A DNA stretch of 64,000 nt from JAJVID01 sp963743425 (GTDB lineage: Bacteria > Acidobacteriota > Blastocatellia > RBC074): the NCBI GenBank assembly GCA_963743425.1, contig CAVUPU010000001.1, positions 1,054,001 to 1,118,000 on the forward strand. Reading direction: 5' to 3'. The notes below the pieces were generated by a model that did no database searches, had not been told where the DNA came from, and saw nothing but the letters and a program-made list of their open reading frames with translations. Of the stretch, positions 8,413 through 17,121 are shown in pieces. Positions within the stretch are counted from its first letter, which is position 1. Each line of letters begins with the position of its first letter. Made by a program: the position numbers and the translations under genes.

Positions 8413-9408
8413 ATGTTTCGCATCTCTCGTTTACAACTGAAGATCAAATTGCTGGATGAACACGCGCCGCCCGGATTTTGGGGATCGCGGTTGCGCGGCG
8501 GGTACGGGCATGTGTTGAAGGATCATCTGTGCGATCACAAAGAGATCGAGGATTGCCGCGCCTGTCCGCGCTTCCGCGAATGCGAATACCCGCTATTGTT
8601 CGAGCCGCAGCGGACAGTCGAAGAGAGCCGGCGGGCCGAAGCGCCGCTGCGGGATCAGACGTCATTGCCGCGCCCGTTCGTGATTGCCATCCCGCGCCTT
8701 TTCACGAGGGAGCAGTTGGAGAAGAAGCGACTCTATTTCGGATTCACCTCGATCGGCGCTTTGTGCGAGCGGATCGAGTATCCGGTGACGGCCTTTTCGA
8801 TCTTCGGGCAACTGGGAATAGAGGCGGGCGAGGGAAGGCGCGCGCGGTTCCTGCTGGAAGACGCGCGCGATCTGTTGGACGGCGGGCGTTCGGTCTTTTA
8901 CGGAGGAGAGTTCAACCGTGTGGCGACGCGCGACGTGATTGACGTCGCCCGCGAGCGTGGAGCGCAAGATCAAACGACCGCCGCGCGAGCGGAAACGCCG
9001 CGCGAGTTGGAGATCAGGTTCGTCACTCCGGTGAGGATCGAGAAAGAGCCGTTCCGCGATTTCTATGGATTGGTCTACCAGTTGTGCAATCGCATCGGCG
9101 GGCTGTGGCAGTTGTACGGAGAGGATTGGCCCGGCCAGGGCGGATTTCATCGCTGGCGGAACGAGATGCTGAAGCGGTCGCGCGAGGTGAAGTCGTTGAG
9201 CCGCGACCTGCGCGATTTCAATACCGTCCGCTTCTCGCATCGGCAGGAAGAGAAGCAGCCGATGTACGGTTTCATCGGGACGATGAGGTTCGCCGGAGAC
9301 TTCGCGCCTTTTGAAGATCTGCTGCGCATAGGCGAGATCGTTCACGTCGGGCAGCAGACGGGATTCGGGTTCGGCAGGTATCAGATGGAGCGCTTGGGCG
9401 CGAATTGA
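8413..9408 (+). CDS. cas6: Cas6, pre-crRNA processing endoribonuclease
   Basis: A 331-residue Cas6 of the long RAMP type. Near the N-terminus GFWGSRLRGGYGHVLKDHLC is followed by a Cys-rich stretch CRACPRFRECEYPLLFEP (about residues 47-64), typical of this subfamily. The C-terminus has the Cas6 glycine-rich loop HVGQQTGFGFGRYQM. Cas6 cuts each repeat transcript to give crRNAs with an 8-nt repeat tag. It is separated from the other cas genes by the array and a hairpin region, so it may have its own promoter. Confidence 0.9.
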   Translation: MFRISRLQLKIKLLDEHAPPGFWGSRLRGGYGHVLKDHLCDHKEIEDCRACPRFRECEYPLLFEPQRTVEESRRAEAPLRDQTSLPRPFVIAIPRLFTREQLEKKRLYFGFTSIGALCERIEYPVTAFSIFGQLGIEAGEGRRARFLLEDARDLLDGGRSVFYGGEFNRVATRDVIDVARERGAQDQTTAARAETPRELEIRFVTPVRIEKEPFRDFYGLVYQLCNRIGGLWQLYGEDWPGQGGFHRWRNEMLKRSREVKSLSRDLRDFNTVRFSHRQEEKQPMYGFIGTMRFAGDFAPFEDLLRIGEIVHVGQQTGFGFGRYQMERLGAN

Positions 9409-9491
9409 AATGGAGGATTGAATGTCGAGAAGAGATGATTTGCATTTGATGATCCGATTACTGCCGACAGGAACATCCGCGACAGGAAAAT

Positions 9492-9552
9492 AATGCGCCT
9501 TACCACAATCACTCCAGCGATTTCTTCTGGGCGCGTAATGTGGTAAGGCGCT
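9492..9552. terminator. Palindrome between convergent genes
   Basis: GCGCCTTACCACA at 9492-9504 is inverted at 9539-9552 (TGTGGTAAGGCGC), with a 35-base loop. It sits between cas6 and a convergent hydrolase gene, so it could end transcription from both sides, although no T-run follows. Confidence 0.45.
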
Positions 9553-9582
9553 CTTCGGACTTGCAGAGGTGAATTAGGACGG

Positions 9583-11718
9583 TCAGCGCAACATGTTCTT
9601 GTCAATGCGACCGAAATTCCTGGGGTCCGCGCCGGCGCCGGAACCGTATTGGACGACGACCTGATCGCCGGCGCTGATCTGAGACCATTGCTCGGTAGTG
9701 AGTGTGAAGATGACGCGGTTGGTAGACCCGTCCTCCCCGTAACGGCTCAGGCTGAACTCCTGCGATCCCACCTTGAGCACCAACATCTCGCCCTTCGGCA
9801 GTAACTCTCGACTGCTTGTAAGCTCAATCTCGACGCCTGATTGATTCGCAATCGCTTGGGAAGAACGCGTCGCTTTCACCGATTCAATGGTGTTCCTTTC
9901 GTTCTTGGTCGGGACGCCCAAATCGAGCGGAGAGTCGCTGGTAGGTAACGCTGTAGAGATCGGTATGGAGCTGGCGATGCCGCTGACCCGCGACAGTCTG
10001 ATGTTTCCGATGTGAATGTCTTCGCTGCGAGTGTCATCGAAAGTAAACCGAACACCTCGCAGGTTTGTCAGCGGAGCGTTACCAAACGCCGTCAGCGGAA
10101 TGCGCGCGGTCATCAGGATCGGGTGCGGCGACGAGCCGATGCCCGTCACCAGGCCGCCCACCGGGCCGGTCAGGGAAGCTTGATCACGAAGCTGCACCGG
10201 GTCTGAGAGGGAGCCGTTGGCCCCGACCAGGCGGATCGAAAAGTTGGTCTCGAAATTGAATCCTGAGTCGGTGGTATTGCATGGGAGGTCCTTGCACTGC
10301 GCGGAAACGCGGAAGTCGAGCGTCTCGAAAGCCGTTACGCTGCGGCCAGAGCCAGGCGCAGTCCAGTTGCTCTGAAAGAATGTCCCGGCCCCGGGATTAT
10401 CCCAGGAAATCCGCGCCACACGCTGTACGGCGCTGTGGTTGGCAATCCCGCCATGCGTGATCGAGATGTTGCTGGCGTCGTTGGCGACGCCGGAGGTGTT
10501 GATACCGGTCGGCCGGTCGAAATCCTCGAAGACCTCGGTGACCGAGCTGTTAGGCGACTCCGTATACCCACGGTCGACACGAGTGACGTTGGCGAGCGAG
10601 GCCGGGAGCGCGAATTGCGGGTTGAAAATGTTGGCGAGATCAGGATTCTTGTTGGCCCCGACGTGAGCGCGAAAGAAAGCGAGGACGCTGGACAACGCGG
10701 TCTGGCGCTGGTCGGCCGAGCCGAGCAGGTTATCGAAAAGGCGACGGTGTCCCAGACAACCGGGCGAATCACTGAGCTGCCATTCGGTGTTGTAGAAGTT
10801 GTGGTTTGCGCCCCAAACGGTGAAGGTGGATTTCTGCGTGGCCGGATTGTCGGTTCGGTTCGCGAGCATTCGATCGAAGGGACGGACACCCTGCAGGTTA
10901 AAGACGTCGCCGTCGCACATCGGCAGAAGCACATTCCACGCCAGCCCTTCCGCATTGAGAATGCGGCTGGTCTGTCCGTCTACGGGACCGATCTCGAATA
11001 TGCCTTCGAACTTGACAGGGACGCCGATCAGGGCGGGCCACGGGCTGCCCGCATCGCGGAATTGCGCGAGCGCGGCGCGTACGCCTTCGCCACCGCGAGA
11101 ATGACCCATCATGCCCACATGATTGAAGTCAAGCTTGCCCTGCAGGCTGAACCCCAGGCTCGCCGGTGTCGCTTCCGACCCTGAGTTCCATGCGGCAAGC
11201 TTTTGTAGATGACGGAGAATGAGGCGTCCGCGGCGCAGATTCAGCCCCAGGTCGCCAGCGACAGCAGGAGCGGCGTTTACCCCACGGTTGACATTGATCG
11301 AGGCAATGATGTAACCCCAGGAAGCCAGTCGCTCGGCGAAATAGGCATAGCCTTCATGACTCGGCACAACCACAAAACCCGGCGGACAGGTGCCGGTCAA
11401 CGTATACTGGATGTTGATATCGAACCGCCCGGGGCCGATCCCCTCAAAGCGGCCACACGTGGCGTGATTGCCGTGGAGGAAGATCAATAATGGATTGGGA
11501 GCGTTGTTCAGATTCGTGGGCCGGTAAATACGCGCCCATAACTCCGTTACCACTTGCGGCGCAACCAGATCGTCGTTGGTCGGAGCAAGCTTGTATTCGG
11601 AGCTGGTCGTCGTAAACGGGCCTGGCAACGTAGCGTCCGGCGCCGTTTGGCCGAACGAGACGGTCGTGGCCGCGAGCAGCGCGGCGAGAAAAGCGATTGC
11701 GAACTTTGTGTTTTGCAT
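9583..11718 (-). CDS. Secreted alpha/beta hydrolase with C-terminal accessory domain
   Basis: A 711-residue protein. The N-terminus (MQNTKFAIAFLAALLAATTVSFG) is a signal peptide. Residues about 60-370 form an alpha/beta hydrolase: LLIFLHGN oxyanion region, GHSRGG nucleophile elbow around residue 207, and a possible catalytic His in WGANHNFY. Residues about 400-600 look beta-rich (FEDFDRP...), perhaps a carbohydrate-binding-like or jelly-roll module. It is related to chlorophyllase/PET-hydrolase-like secreted esterases; the substrate is unknown. It converges with cas6. Confidence 0.7.
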   Translation of the reverse strand: MQNTKFAIAFLAALLAATTVSFGQTAPDATLPGPFTTTSSEYKLAPTNDDLVAPQVVTELWARIYRPTNLNNAPNPLLIFLHGNHATCGRFEGIGPGRFDINIQYTLTGTCPPGFVVVPSHEGYAYFAERLASWGYIIASINVNRGVNAAPAVAGDLGLNLRRGRLILRHLQKLAAWNSGSEATPASLGFSLQGKLDFNHVGMMGHSRGGEGVRAALAQFRDAGSPWPALIGVPVKFEGIFEIGPVDGQTSRILNAEGLAWNVLLPMCDGDVFNLQGVRPFDRMLANRTDNPATQKSTFTVWGANHNFYNTEWQLSDSPGCLGHRRLFDNLLGSADQRQTALSSVLAFFRAHVGANKNPDLANIFNPQFALPASLANVTRVDRGYTESPNSSVTEVFEDFDRPTGINTSGVANDASNISITHGGIANHSAVQRVARISWDNPGAGTFFQSNWTAPGSGRSVTAFETLDFRVSAQCKDLPCNTTDSGFNFETNFSIRLVGANGSLSDPVQLRDQASLTGPVGGLVTGIGSSPHPILMTARIPLTAFGNAPLTNLRGVRFTFDDTRSEDIHIGNIRLSRVSGIASSIPISTALPTSDSPLDLGVPTKNERNTIESVKATRSSQAIANQSGVEIELTSSRELLPKGEMLVLKVGSQEFSLSRYGEDGSTNRVIFTLTTEQWSQISAGDQVVVQYGSGAGADPRNFGRIDKNMLR

Positions 11719-11848
11719 AGGGTACTCCTGGGAAGCTGGTTATTTCTATTTTGTAGATTTGAGGCTTGGTCCGGAGACTATCACAAGTACTATTTTCAAG
11801 TCGAACGGGCGTTCGGCTTTCTGAAATGACCAGGTAGTTCGTGTGAGG

Positions 11849-13927
11849 CTATGGCTTGGATTCGGTGATCAGCACTACGTCGTTCAACCTCCTTCCGCGC
11901 GAGCAGGCCAGTTGTTTGCCGTCGCTCGACCAGTCGAACCAGAAGATTTGATCTGAGGTGAAGTAGGTCACCTGTTTCGGCGGGCCACCATCCAGAGTTT
12001 GATGCCAGACATTTGAAACGCCGTCGCGGGTTGCGACGAAGCTGATCCCGCGCCCGTCGGGCAACCAGCGGATCGGAATCGAGGTGTCGGCGGTCGGCGG
12101 AACGTCGAAGACCTTTTCGGGATTGTCGCCGTAGATCGGAATAACCGCGATCTGCCAGTTGGCGCGCGCCTCGGCGCGATACCAGCAGGTGATCTTTTGC
12201 CCGTCGGCAGAGACGTCAGGCCAGGTCGAGAGTTTGTCGGTCAATTGAGCAGGCTCGCCGCCGTCAATCGGGACTTTCCATAAAGTATGTTTGATAGATC
12301 CGGTCGCGGCGTAGATCACCCATTTGCCGTCGGCTGAAACCGCCGGGAATTCTTCGCTCATGCCGCTGGTCAATTGTTTCTGGTCGCCCGTGTTCAAATC
12401 GTAGCGGTAGATGTTTGAATTGCCGGTGCGCGTCGATACGAAGACGACGTAACGCCCGTCGGGAGTGACCGCCGGATAACGGTCGATGCGAGTTTCGCCC
12501 GTCGTCAATTGTCGTTGATTCTTGCCGTCCTGATCCATCAGCCATATGTCCTGGCTGCCAAGGGCGCGGGAGACATAGATAACGCGTCCGTCAGGCAACC
12601 ACGTCAAACCGCCCACGCCGTTGTTCTGGCCCACGCCGTCTGTGATTTGACGGGCGCGCGCCATGTTAACGCCTTCGGCGTTCGGCGCGACCCAGACGTT
12701 GACGTGATCTTCGGTTTGAACCGTGACCAGCGCGGTCGAATCATCGGTCAGGCTCAGGTCGCGATAGTCGTTCAGGTCGTTGGTTATTTTTTGCGCGGCT
12801 CCCTTCGGGTAGGGGAGATACCATATCTGAGCCAGCGCCGTGCCTTGTTCAATGGCGCCGAAGATCACTCCACGGCCGGTTGACGATCCGTCGCGCGCCC
12901 ACGAAACGCGGCCGATGTTCGTCCATCGCTGCTCCGAGATCGGTCTCTCTTTCCCATCGGCGACGTTGATTTCAGCGACGTACATGCGCCTTCCGCCGAT
13001 GTTGGAGCCTGCGGCTGTCGCGATGATCTTGCCGTCCGGCGACCAGGCCGGGCCGCCGGTCCAAAAAAAGTCCGCGCCATTGCGAGAGGCGAGTTTGCGT
13101 TCATTCGCGCCGTTAATGTCGGCGATGATCACGGCGTCTTCATTCTGCCCTCGATAACGCCGCACGAAAGCCAGTCGTTTGCTGTCGGGCGAAATGGCGA
13201 CCGGGCTGTCAATGTCCCTCAGAATTCTATGCGGAACGCCGCCGAGCGCCGGAACCTGATACAACGTCCGAATCGGATTGTTCTGCTCCTGGACGACGTA
13301 ATAGACGTGGGCGCCGTCGCGCGAGAAGGTCAGTCCCTGGTAAGTGACCTCGGCTGGCGGGACGATCTCGATGTTGTTCGATTCGGTGATCTGGCGCACG
13401 AGCAGTCTCTGTTTACCGGCTTCGCTCAGTGCGTGGACGACGTATTTACCGTCGGGCGAGATGGCCGCGCGCGTGGCTTTGCCGCTCGACGTGAACCTGC
13501 GTACCTGCATTGATTGAAAGGGCGGCCCGGGTTGCGACCTCAATGCAACAAGGCTATAGAGGCCGAAGCCGAAAGCAGCGAGGAGTATCAGCGACAACGC
13601 GACGGACCGAGGCGTTCTGAACCTGTCTAAAATCAGGCTGCCCAGGAGGCCGGATAATGATCTGGTTGAAGGCGCTTCTGCGAGCGAGCCTGTTTCAAGG
13701 TCGAACTCCCTGGAGGATTTGCCGCTCGAAATCAGTCGCGGTCTGTCGCCTGTCGCGTCAATGTCGTCGCCGATGAAGCTGCGCGATTTCTCAAGCTCCT
13801 GTTCGACGCCCAGTCCGCTGGCGCAATCGCCGCAGGTCGTTGAGCATCTCCTTCGCCGTCTGGTAACGCTCTTCGCGGTCTTTGAGCAGCGCCTTCGCGA
13901 CGATCCATTCGAGCACTTCCGGGACAT
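11849..13927 (-). CDS. TolB-type beta-propeller half of a Ser/Thr kinase (frame-broken)
   Basis: After about 38 out-of-frame residues, this frame reads GVEQELEKSRSF, then a membrane segment (SVALSLILLAAFGFGLYSLVAL, about residue 110), then a propeller with repeated WD40-like PD40 motifs (ISPDGKYVV, WSPDGKIIAT, WLPDGRVIYV, VTPDGRYVVFV, VSADGKWVIYA). This layout is the usual C-terminal half of acidobacterial kinase-TolB receptors. It continues the kinase at 13791-14789; removing the T at 13814 would join LRRLRQR directly to LGVEQELEKS. The propeller would sit in the periplasm as a sensor. Confidence 0.8.
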   Translation of the reverse strand: MSRKCSNGSSRRRCSKTAKSVTRRRRRCSTTCGDCASGLGVEQELEKSRSFIGDDIDATGDRPRLISSGKSSREFDLETGSLAEAPSTRSLSGLLGSLILDRFRTPRSVALSLILLAAFGFGLYSLVALRSQPGPPFQSMQVRRFTSSGKATRAAISPDGKYVVHALSEAGKQRLLVRQITESNNIEIVPPAEVTYQGLTFSRDGAHVYYVVQEQNNPIRTLYQVPALGGVPHRILRDIDSPVAISPDSKRLAFVRRYRGQNEDAVIIADINGANERKLASRNGADFFWTGGPAWSPDGKIIATAAGSNIGGRRMYVAEINVADGKERPISEQRWTNIGRVSWARDGSSTGRGVIFGAIEQGTALAQIWYLPYPKGAAQKITNDLNDYRDLSLTDDSTALVTVQTEDHVNVWVAPNAEGVNMARARQITDGVGQNNGVGGLTWLPDGRVIYVSRALGSQDIWLMDQDGKNQRQLTTGETRIDRYPAVTPDGRYVVFVSTRTGNSNIYRYDLNTGDQKQLTSGMSEEFPAVSADGKWVIYAATGSIKHTLWKVPIDGGEPAQLTDKLSTWPDVSADGQKITCWYRAEARANWQIAVIPIYGDNPEKVFDVPPTADTSIPIRWLPDGRGISFVATRDGVSNVWHQTLDGGPPKQVTYFTSDQIFWFDWSSDGKQLACSRGRRLNDVVLITESKP

Positions 13928-14789
13928 CGGCCTGGAAATGCGAAAGCCGTGGAGGGTCGGCGTTGAGAATCGAGTTGATAATGTGGCGACCCGTGGCCCC
14001 GCTGAAAGGCGCGCGACGGGCGATCATTTCGTAAAGCACTATCCCGAAGCTGAAGACGTCGGCGCGCGCGTTGACGCGCAGCCCACTCGCCTGTTCGGGC
14101 GACAAATACTGCGCCGTGCCCATCACGACGCCGAGCTTAGTCTCATTCGCCGCGCCGCGCGGGTTTGTGGCGAAGAGGTCGTCATGTCCGAGTGATTCCG
14201 TGGGCTGTGGCGCGTCATCGAGAATGAGGTCGTCGGTCGTCGGAGTCTCAGTATGGTCTATCGGAAATTGAGATGTTTCGCTCGATCCTGGCGCCGGCGG
14301 TCTTTCGGTAAGTTTGGCAAGGCCGAAATCGAGAACTTTCACATAACCGTCGGGCCGGATCATGATGTTTTCAGGCTTGATGTCGCGGTGGATGATGCCC
14401 GCCGCATGAGCCGCGGCCAACGCGCTGGCGACTTGCGACGCTATATCGAGAGCCTCGGTGATTGTCGGATTCGCTACCGCCATTCGCCGGCGCAGCGTGA
14501 CGCCTTCGATATATTCGGTGGCGATGAAATGCCTGCCTCCGGCTTCGCCGATCTCAAAAATCGTAATGATGTTGGGATGATTCAGCGCTGAGGCTGCCCG
14601 GGCCTCCTGCTCGAAGCGGCGCAACCGTTCCGGGTCCCGTGTGTAGCGTTCGGGAAGGAGCTTGATCGCGACTTTGCGATTGAGACGAGTGTCTTGCGCC
14701 AGATAAATTTCACCCATTCCCCCGGAGCCGATTGGGGAGATGATCTGGTAACGATCAAATCGAGTTCCTGTGGCAATAGGCATAGCCAA
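13791..14789 (-). CDS. Eukaryotic-like Ser/Thr protein kinase half (frame-broken)
   Basis: A 332-residue kinase domain with Gly loop IGSGGMGEIYLAQ, catalytic loop HRDIKPEN, DFGLAK and an activation segment, in PknB/Pkn style. It ends ten residues after a frame break near 13814, at TGRRTGA. The family normally continues into a membrane helix and TolB propeller, which are present in the next frame (11849-13927). A long insert between DFGLAK and the APE-region, about 45 residues rich in D/E/S/T, is unusual but seen in acidobacterial kinases. Confidence 0.88.
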   Translation of the reverse strand: MAMPIATGTRFDRYQIISPIGSGGMGEIYLAQDTRLNRKVAIKLLPERYTRDPERLRRFEQEARAASALNHPNIITIFEIGEAGGRHFIATEYIEGVTLRRRMAVANPTITEALDIASQVASALAAAHAAGIIHRDIKPENIMIRPDGYVKVLDFGLAKLTERPPAPGSSETSQFPIDHTETPTTDDLILDDAPQPTESLGHDDLFATNPRGAANETKLGVVMGTAQYLSPEQASGLRVNARADVFSFGIVLYEMIARRAPFSGATGRHIINSILNADPPRLSHFQADVPEVLEWIVAKALLKDREERYQTAKEMLNDLRRLRQRTGRRTGA

Positions 14790-14816
14790 TTTTCTTTTTT
14801 GAGACTTTGGGACGCC

Positions 14817-14891
14817 GGTACAGTACCGCGCGCGTAAGCAAGCGGTGGGCCGATGAGACCCCCCGCTTGCTTACGCGCGCGGTACTGTACC
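14817..14891. repeat. 29-bp inverted repeat, hairpin element
   Basis: Arms 14817-14844 and 14863-14891 are inverted copies reading GTACAGTACCGCGCGCGTAA on the left side. The element lies upstream of the kinase start and resembles those at 28174-28315 and 50361-50438 in organisation and in the GTACCGCG motif. Confidence 0.85.
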
Positions 14892-14979
14892 AGAGGCGCA
14901 GGGACTCTAGCCGAGTTTAGTAGAGGGCGCAAGCCGCATGGGCCATGAGTTTTCGATCAAAACCGGCTGATTGGCGCGC

Positions 14980-16332
14980 CTACTTTAATGCCTCAACAGG
15001 AACACGCGCGGCTTCCTTGCCGCGCTGTTCGTTAACGAACATGAGCAGAATTGCCCCGACAATGAAGAAAGGCGCGATGGCCAGGATGGCGGGCCGCTGG
15101 CTGCCGGTGGCCTGGGTAAGCGCGCCGAAAACCAACGGGCCGAGAAAAGCCAGCGCTTTGCCCGCGACGCCCAGGAAGCCGAAGAACTCGGCGGCGTTCT
15201 TCGGCGGCGTGAACAAGGCCAGCAGGCTGCGCGTGACCGATTGGCAGGAACCCATGCCGATACCGACCAGCGTCGCCGCCACCCAAAACGTCGTTTTATC
15301 CTCGGCCAGGTAGGCGATAATGACCGCCGTGATCCAGATTGCCAGCGAGATAAGGATCGTGCGTTTCTGGCCGATCCAATCGGCGATTCGCCCGAAAACC
15401 AGCGCGCCCGCGGCGGCGACGACATTCAACGTTATGAACATTGTCAGGAGGTCGCCGCTGGTGAAGCCGATGGTGTCCACCGCATAGATCGCGGCGAACC
15501 CGATCACAGTGACGATGCCGTCGTTGTAAATCAGAAAGGCGATGAGCAGTTTGACCAGCTCGCGGTAACGCCGGATGTGTTTGAAGGTGCGGCGCAGTTG
15601 TTTGAAGCCGACGGTCAGGTAATTTTCTCCGGGCGGCACCGGCTGCGGCACGCTGCGGTCACGCAGGAACAGGAAGGTCGGGACCACCATCACGGCGTAG
15701 TAGGCCGCAACCACAACGGGGATGAGCTGGGCCTGCGCGATCAATTCAGGATCGTTTGGCTTGTCAATTGCTCCGGCCAGAAAACCGCACAGCGCGGTGG
15801 CGACCAGGCCGCTCAGGTACCCCAGCCCCCACTTGACGCCGGAGATGCGTCCGGCGTTCGATTCGTTCGAGATGCCCGGCAGGAAGCTGTCAATAAACAC
15901 GCCCCCGCCGGCGAAACCCAGATTGGCGATGATGAAGAGGGTCATCGCCAAAGCGACCATCCCCGGCCCTGCGAACCAGAGCGCGCCGGTGAAGAACACG
16001 ATGGTCAGCGCGCAAACTCCTAGAAACTTTTTGCGGCTGCCGGAGAAGTCCGCTATCGCGCCGAGAATCGGCGCGAGCAGGGCCACCGCGATTTCTGAAA
16101 CAGACAAGGCTATGCCCCAGAGTAAAGTCCCTCGGGTAGAATCACCGACGATGACCTTATTGAAAAATGGAGCGTAGAAAGCTGTGATAATGACGGTCGT
16201 GAAGGCGGAGTCAGCCACGTCGTACATGCACCAGCCGAAAATCTCTTTTTTGGTAACGGGCGGTTGGGGCGCCGCTGCGTCCGTCGTAGATTGGGGCGGC
16301 GAAGCTGCAGTCATTGATTTGTCGGAAATCAT
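14980..16332 (-). CDS. MFS transporter, UMF1 (Atg22-like) family
   Basis: A 450-residue membrane protein with about 12 hydrophobic segments. The start of the core, EIFGWCMYDVADSAFTTVII, is diagnostic of the UMF1 family (bacterial relatives of the vacuolar effluxer Atg22). A hydrophilic N-terminal tail of about 30 residues precedes it. Substrates in bacteria are not well defined. It stands alone, with a gap to the kinase and HigA upstream. Confidence 0.85.
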   Translation of the reverse strand: MISDKSMTAASPPQSTTDAAAPQPPVTKKEIFGWCMYDVADSAFTTVIITAFYAPFFNKVIVGDSTRGTLLWGIALSVSEIAVALLAPILGAIADFSGSRKKFLGVCALTIVFFTGALWFAGPGMVALAMTLFIIANLGFAGGGVFIDSFLPGISNESNAGRISGVKWGLGYLSGLVATALCGFLAGAIDKPNDPELIAQAQLIPVVVAAYYAVMVVPTFLFLRDRSVPQPVPPGENYLTVGFKQLRRTFKHIRRYRELVKLLIAFLIYNDGIVTVIGFAAIYAVDTIGFTSGDLLTMFITLNVVAAAGALVFGRIADWIGQKRTILISLAIWITAVIIAYLAEDKTTFWVAATLVGIGMGSCQSVTRSLLALFTPPKNAAEFFGFLGVAGKALAFLGPLVFGALTQATGSQRPAILAIAPFFIVGAILLMFVNEQRGKEAARVPVEALK

Positions 16333-16344
16333 ATCTCGCTTCTT

Positions 16345-16716
16345 TCATATAAATAAATCTGCCGTCACATTGAAGTATGCGGCCAATCGCTTGGCTTGCG
16401 CCTTGCTGATTTCACGGCGGCCTGAGAGAACGTCCGATACGCGGCCTGCTGAGCCGAACAGGGGCGCTAAATCCGCTTGCTTGAGGCCTCTACTCTCCAT
16501 GCAGTGTTGAAGCATTGCGCGTGGTGTTACTTCGTCAATCGGGTATGCGGCCGATTCAAAGTCTTCGATAAGCTTGGTCAGTAGATCAAAGACAGCGCCC
16601 TCTTCCGGGCTGAGCGTTTTGCCTTCCATTTCCAGCGCCACGGCTTTATCAAAGAGCGGCTCAAGCGTCTTAAGAGCGCGATCGTTCTCTTCTTCGGTCT
16701 GGATCACTTTCGGCAT
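16345..16716 (-). CDS. higA: HigA-type antitoxin
   Basis: 123 residues. The C-terminal half is an HTH of the Xre type, ending in LFGSAGRVSDVLSGRREI and LAAYFNVTADLFI, which is close to HigA antitoxins. It binds the toxin and represses the operon. The frame is open to 16866, overlapping higB, but no good start codon lies between the higB stop and MPKVIQTEEE. The residues just upstream (NRKKYAALLTEY) also look like HigA, so the true start may be non-standard or shifted by an indel. Confidence 0.8.
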   Translation of the reverse strand: MPKVIQTEEENDRALKTLEPLFDKAVALEMEGKTLSPEEGAVFDLLTKLIEDFESAAYPIDEVTPRAMLQHCMESRGLKQADLAPLFGSAGRVSDVLSGRREISKAQAKRLAAYFNVTADLFI

Positions 16717-16765
16717 ATATTCTGTTAACAGCGCCGCATATTTCTTTCTGTTTAGCCTTTTTGCG

Positions 16766-17080
16766 CTACTTGCACGCGCTGTACCACGAGCCTTTTTTGT
16801 CTTTGTTGCCTGCCGTGTACTCTTTATGCGTGAGTACGTATTTGACGTAGATTGTCTGCCTTGCATATACGATTCCGGTTATTAGGCGGTATTTGTTGCC
16901 GCCGATGTTGAACACGGTACATTTACCTACAGCGTCGGCGTGCGGATATTCCAGCTTTACGTCAGAGAGGTTTTGCCATTTGGCGCGCTTGGCCCTCTTG
17001 TACCATGCGTCTAAAGGCTCTTTCGAGCCTGGATGGCCCTCGTAAAATTCTCTCAGTCTTCGATAGCTGATTACGCGCAT
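16766..17080 (-). CDS. higB: HigB-type mRNA interferase toxin
   Basis: 104 residues of the RelE/HigB fold, with MRVISYRRLREFYEGHP, WYKRAKRAKW and the closing VYARQTIYVKYVLTHKEY, typical of HigB. It cuts mRNA on the ribosome until bound by HigA. It is the first gene of the toxin-antitoxin pair (the reversed order usual for HigBA). A 15-bp palindrome sits just upstream (17100-17114). Confidence 0.85.
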   Translation of the reverse strand: MRVISYRRLREFYEGHPGSKEPLDAWYKRAKRAKWQNLSDVKLEYPHADAVGKCTVFNIGGNKYRLITGIVYARQTIYVKYVLTHKEYTAGNKDKKGSWYSACK

Positions 17081-17099
17081 CGCGTTTTACGATGAAACC

Positions 17100-17114
17100 T
17101 TACCATTGTGGTAA
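17100..17114. promoter_or_regulatory. Candidate HigA operator
   Basis: TTACCATTGTGGTAA is a perfect 6-bp inverted repeat with a 3-base centre, 20-34 bases before the higB start. The position and symmetry fit an Xre-type autoregulatory operator. Confidence 0.5.
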
Positions 17115-17121
17115 GTATCCG

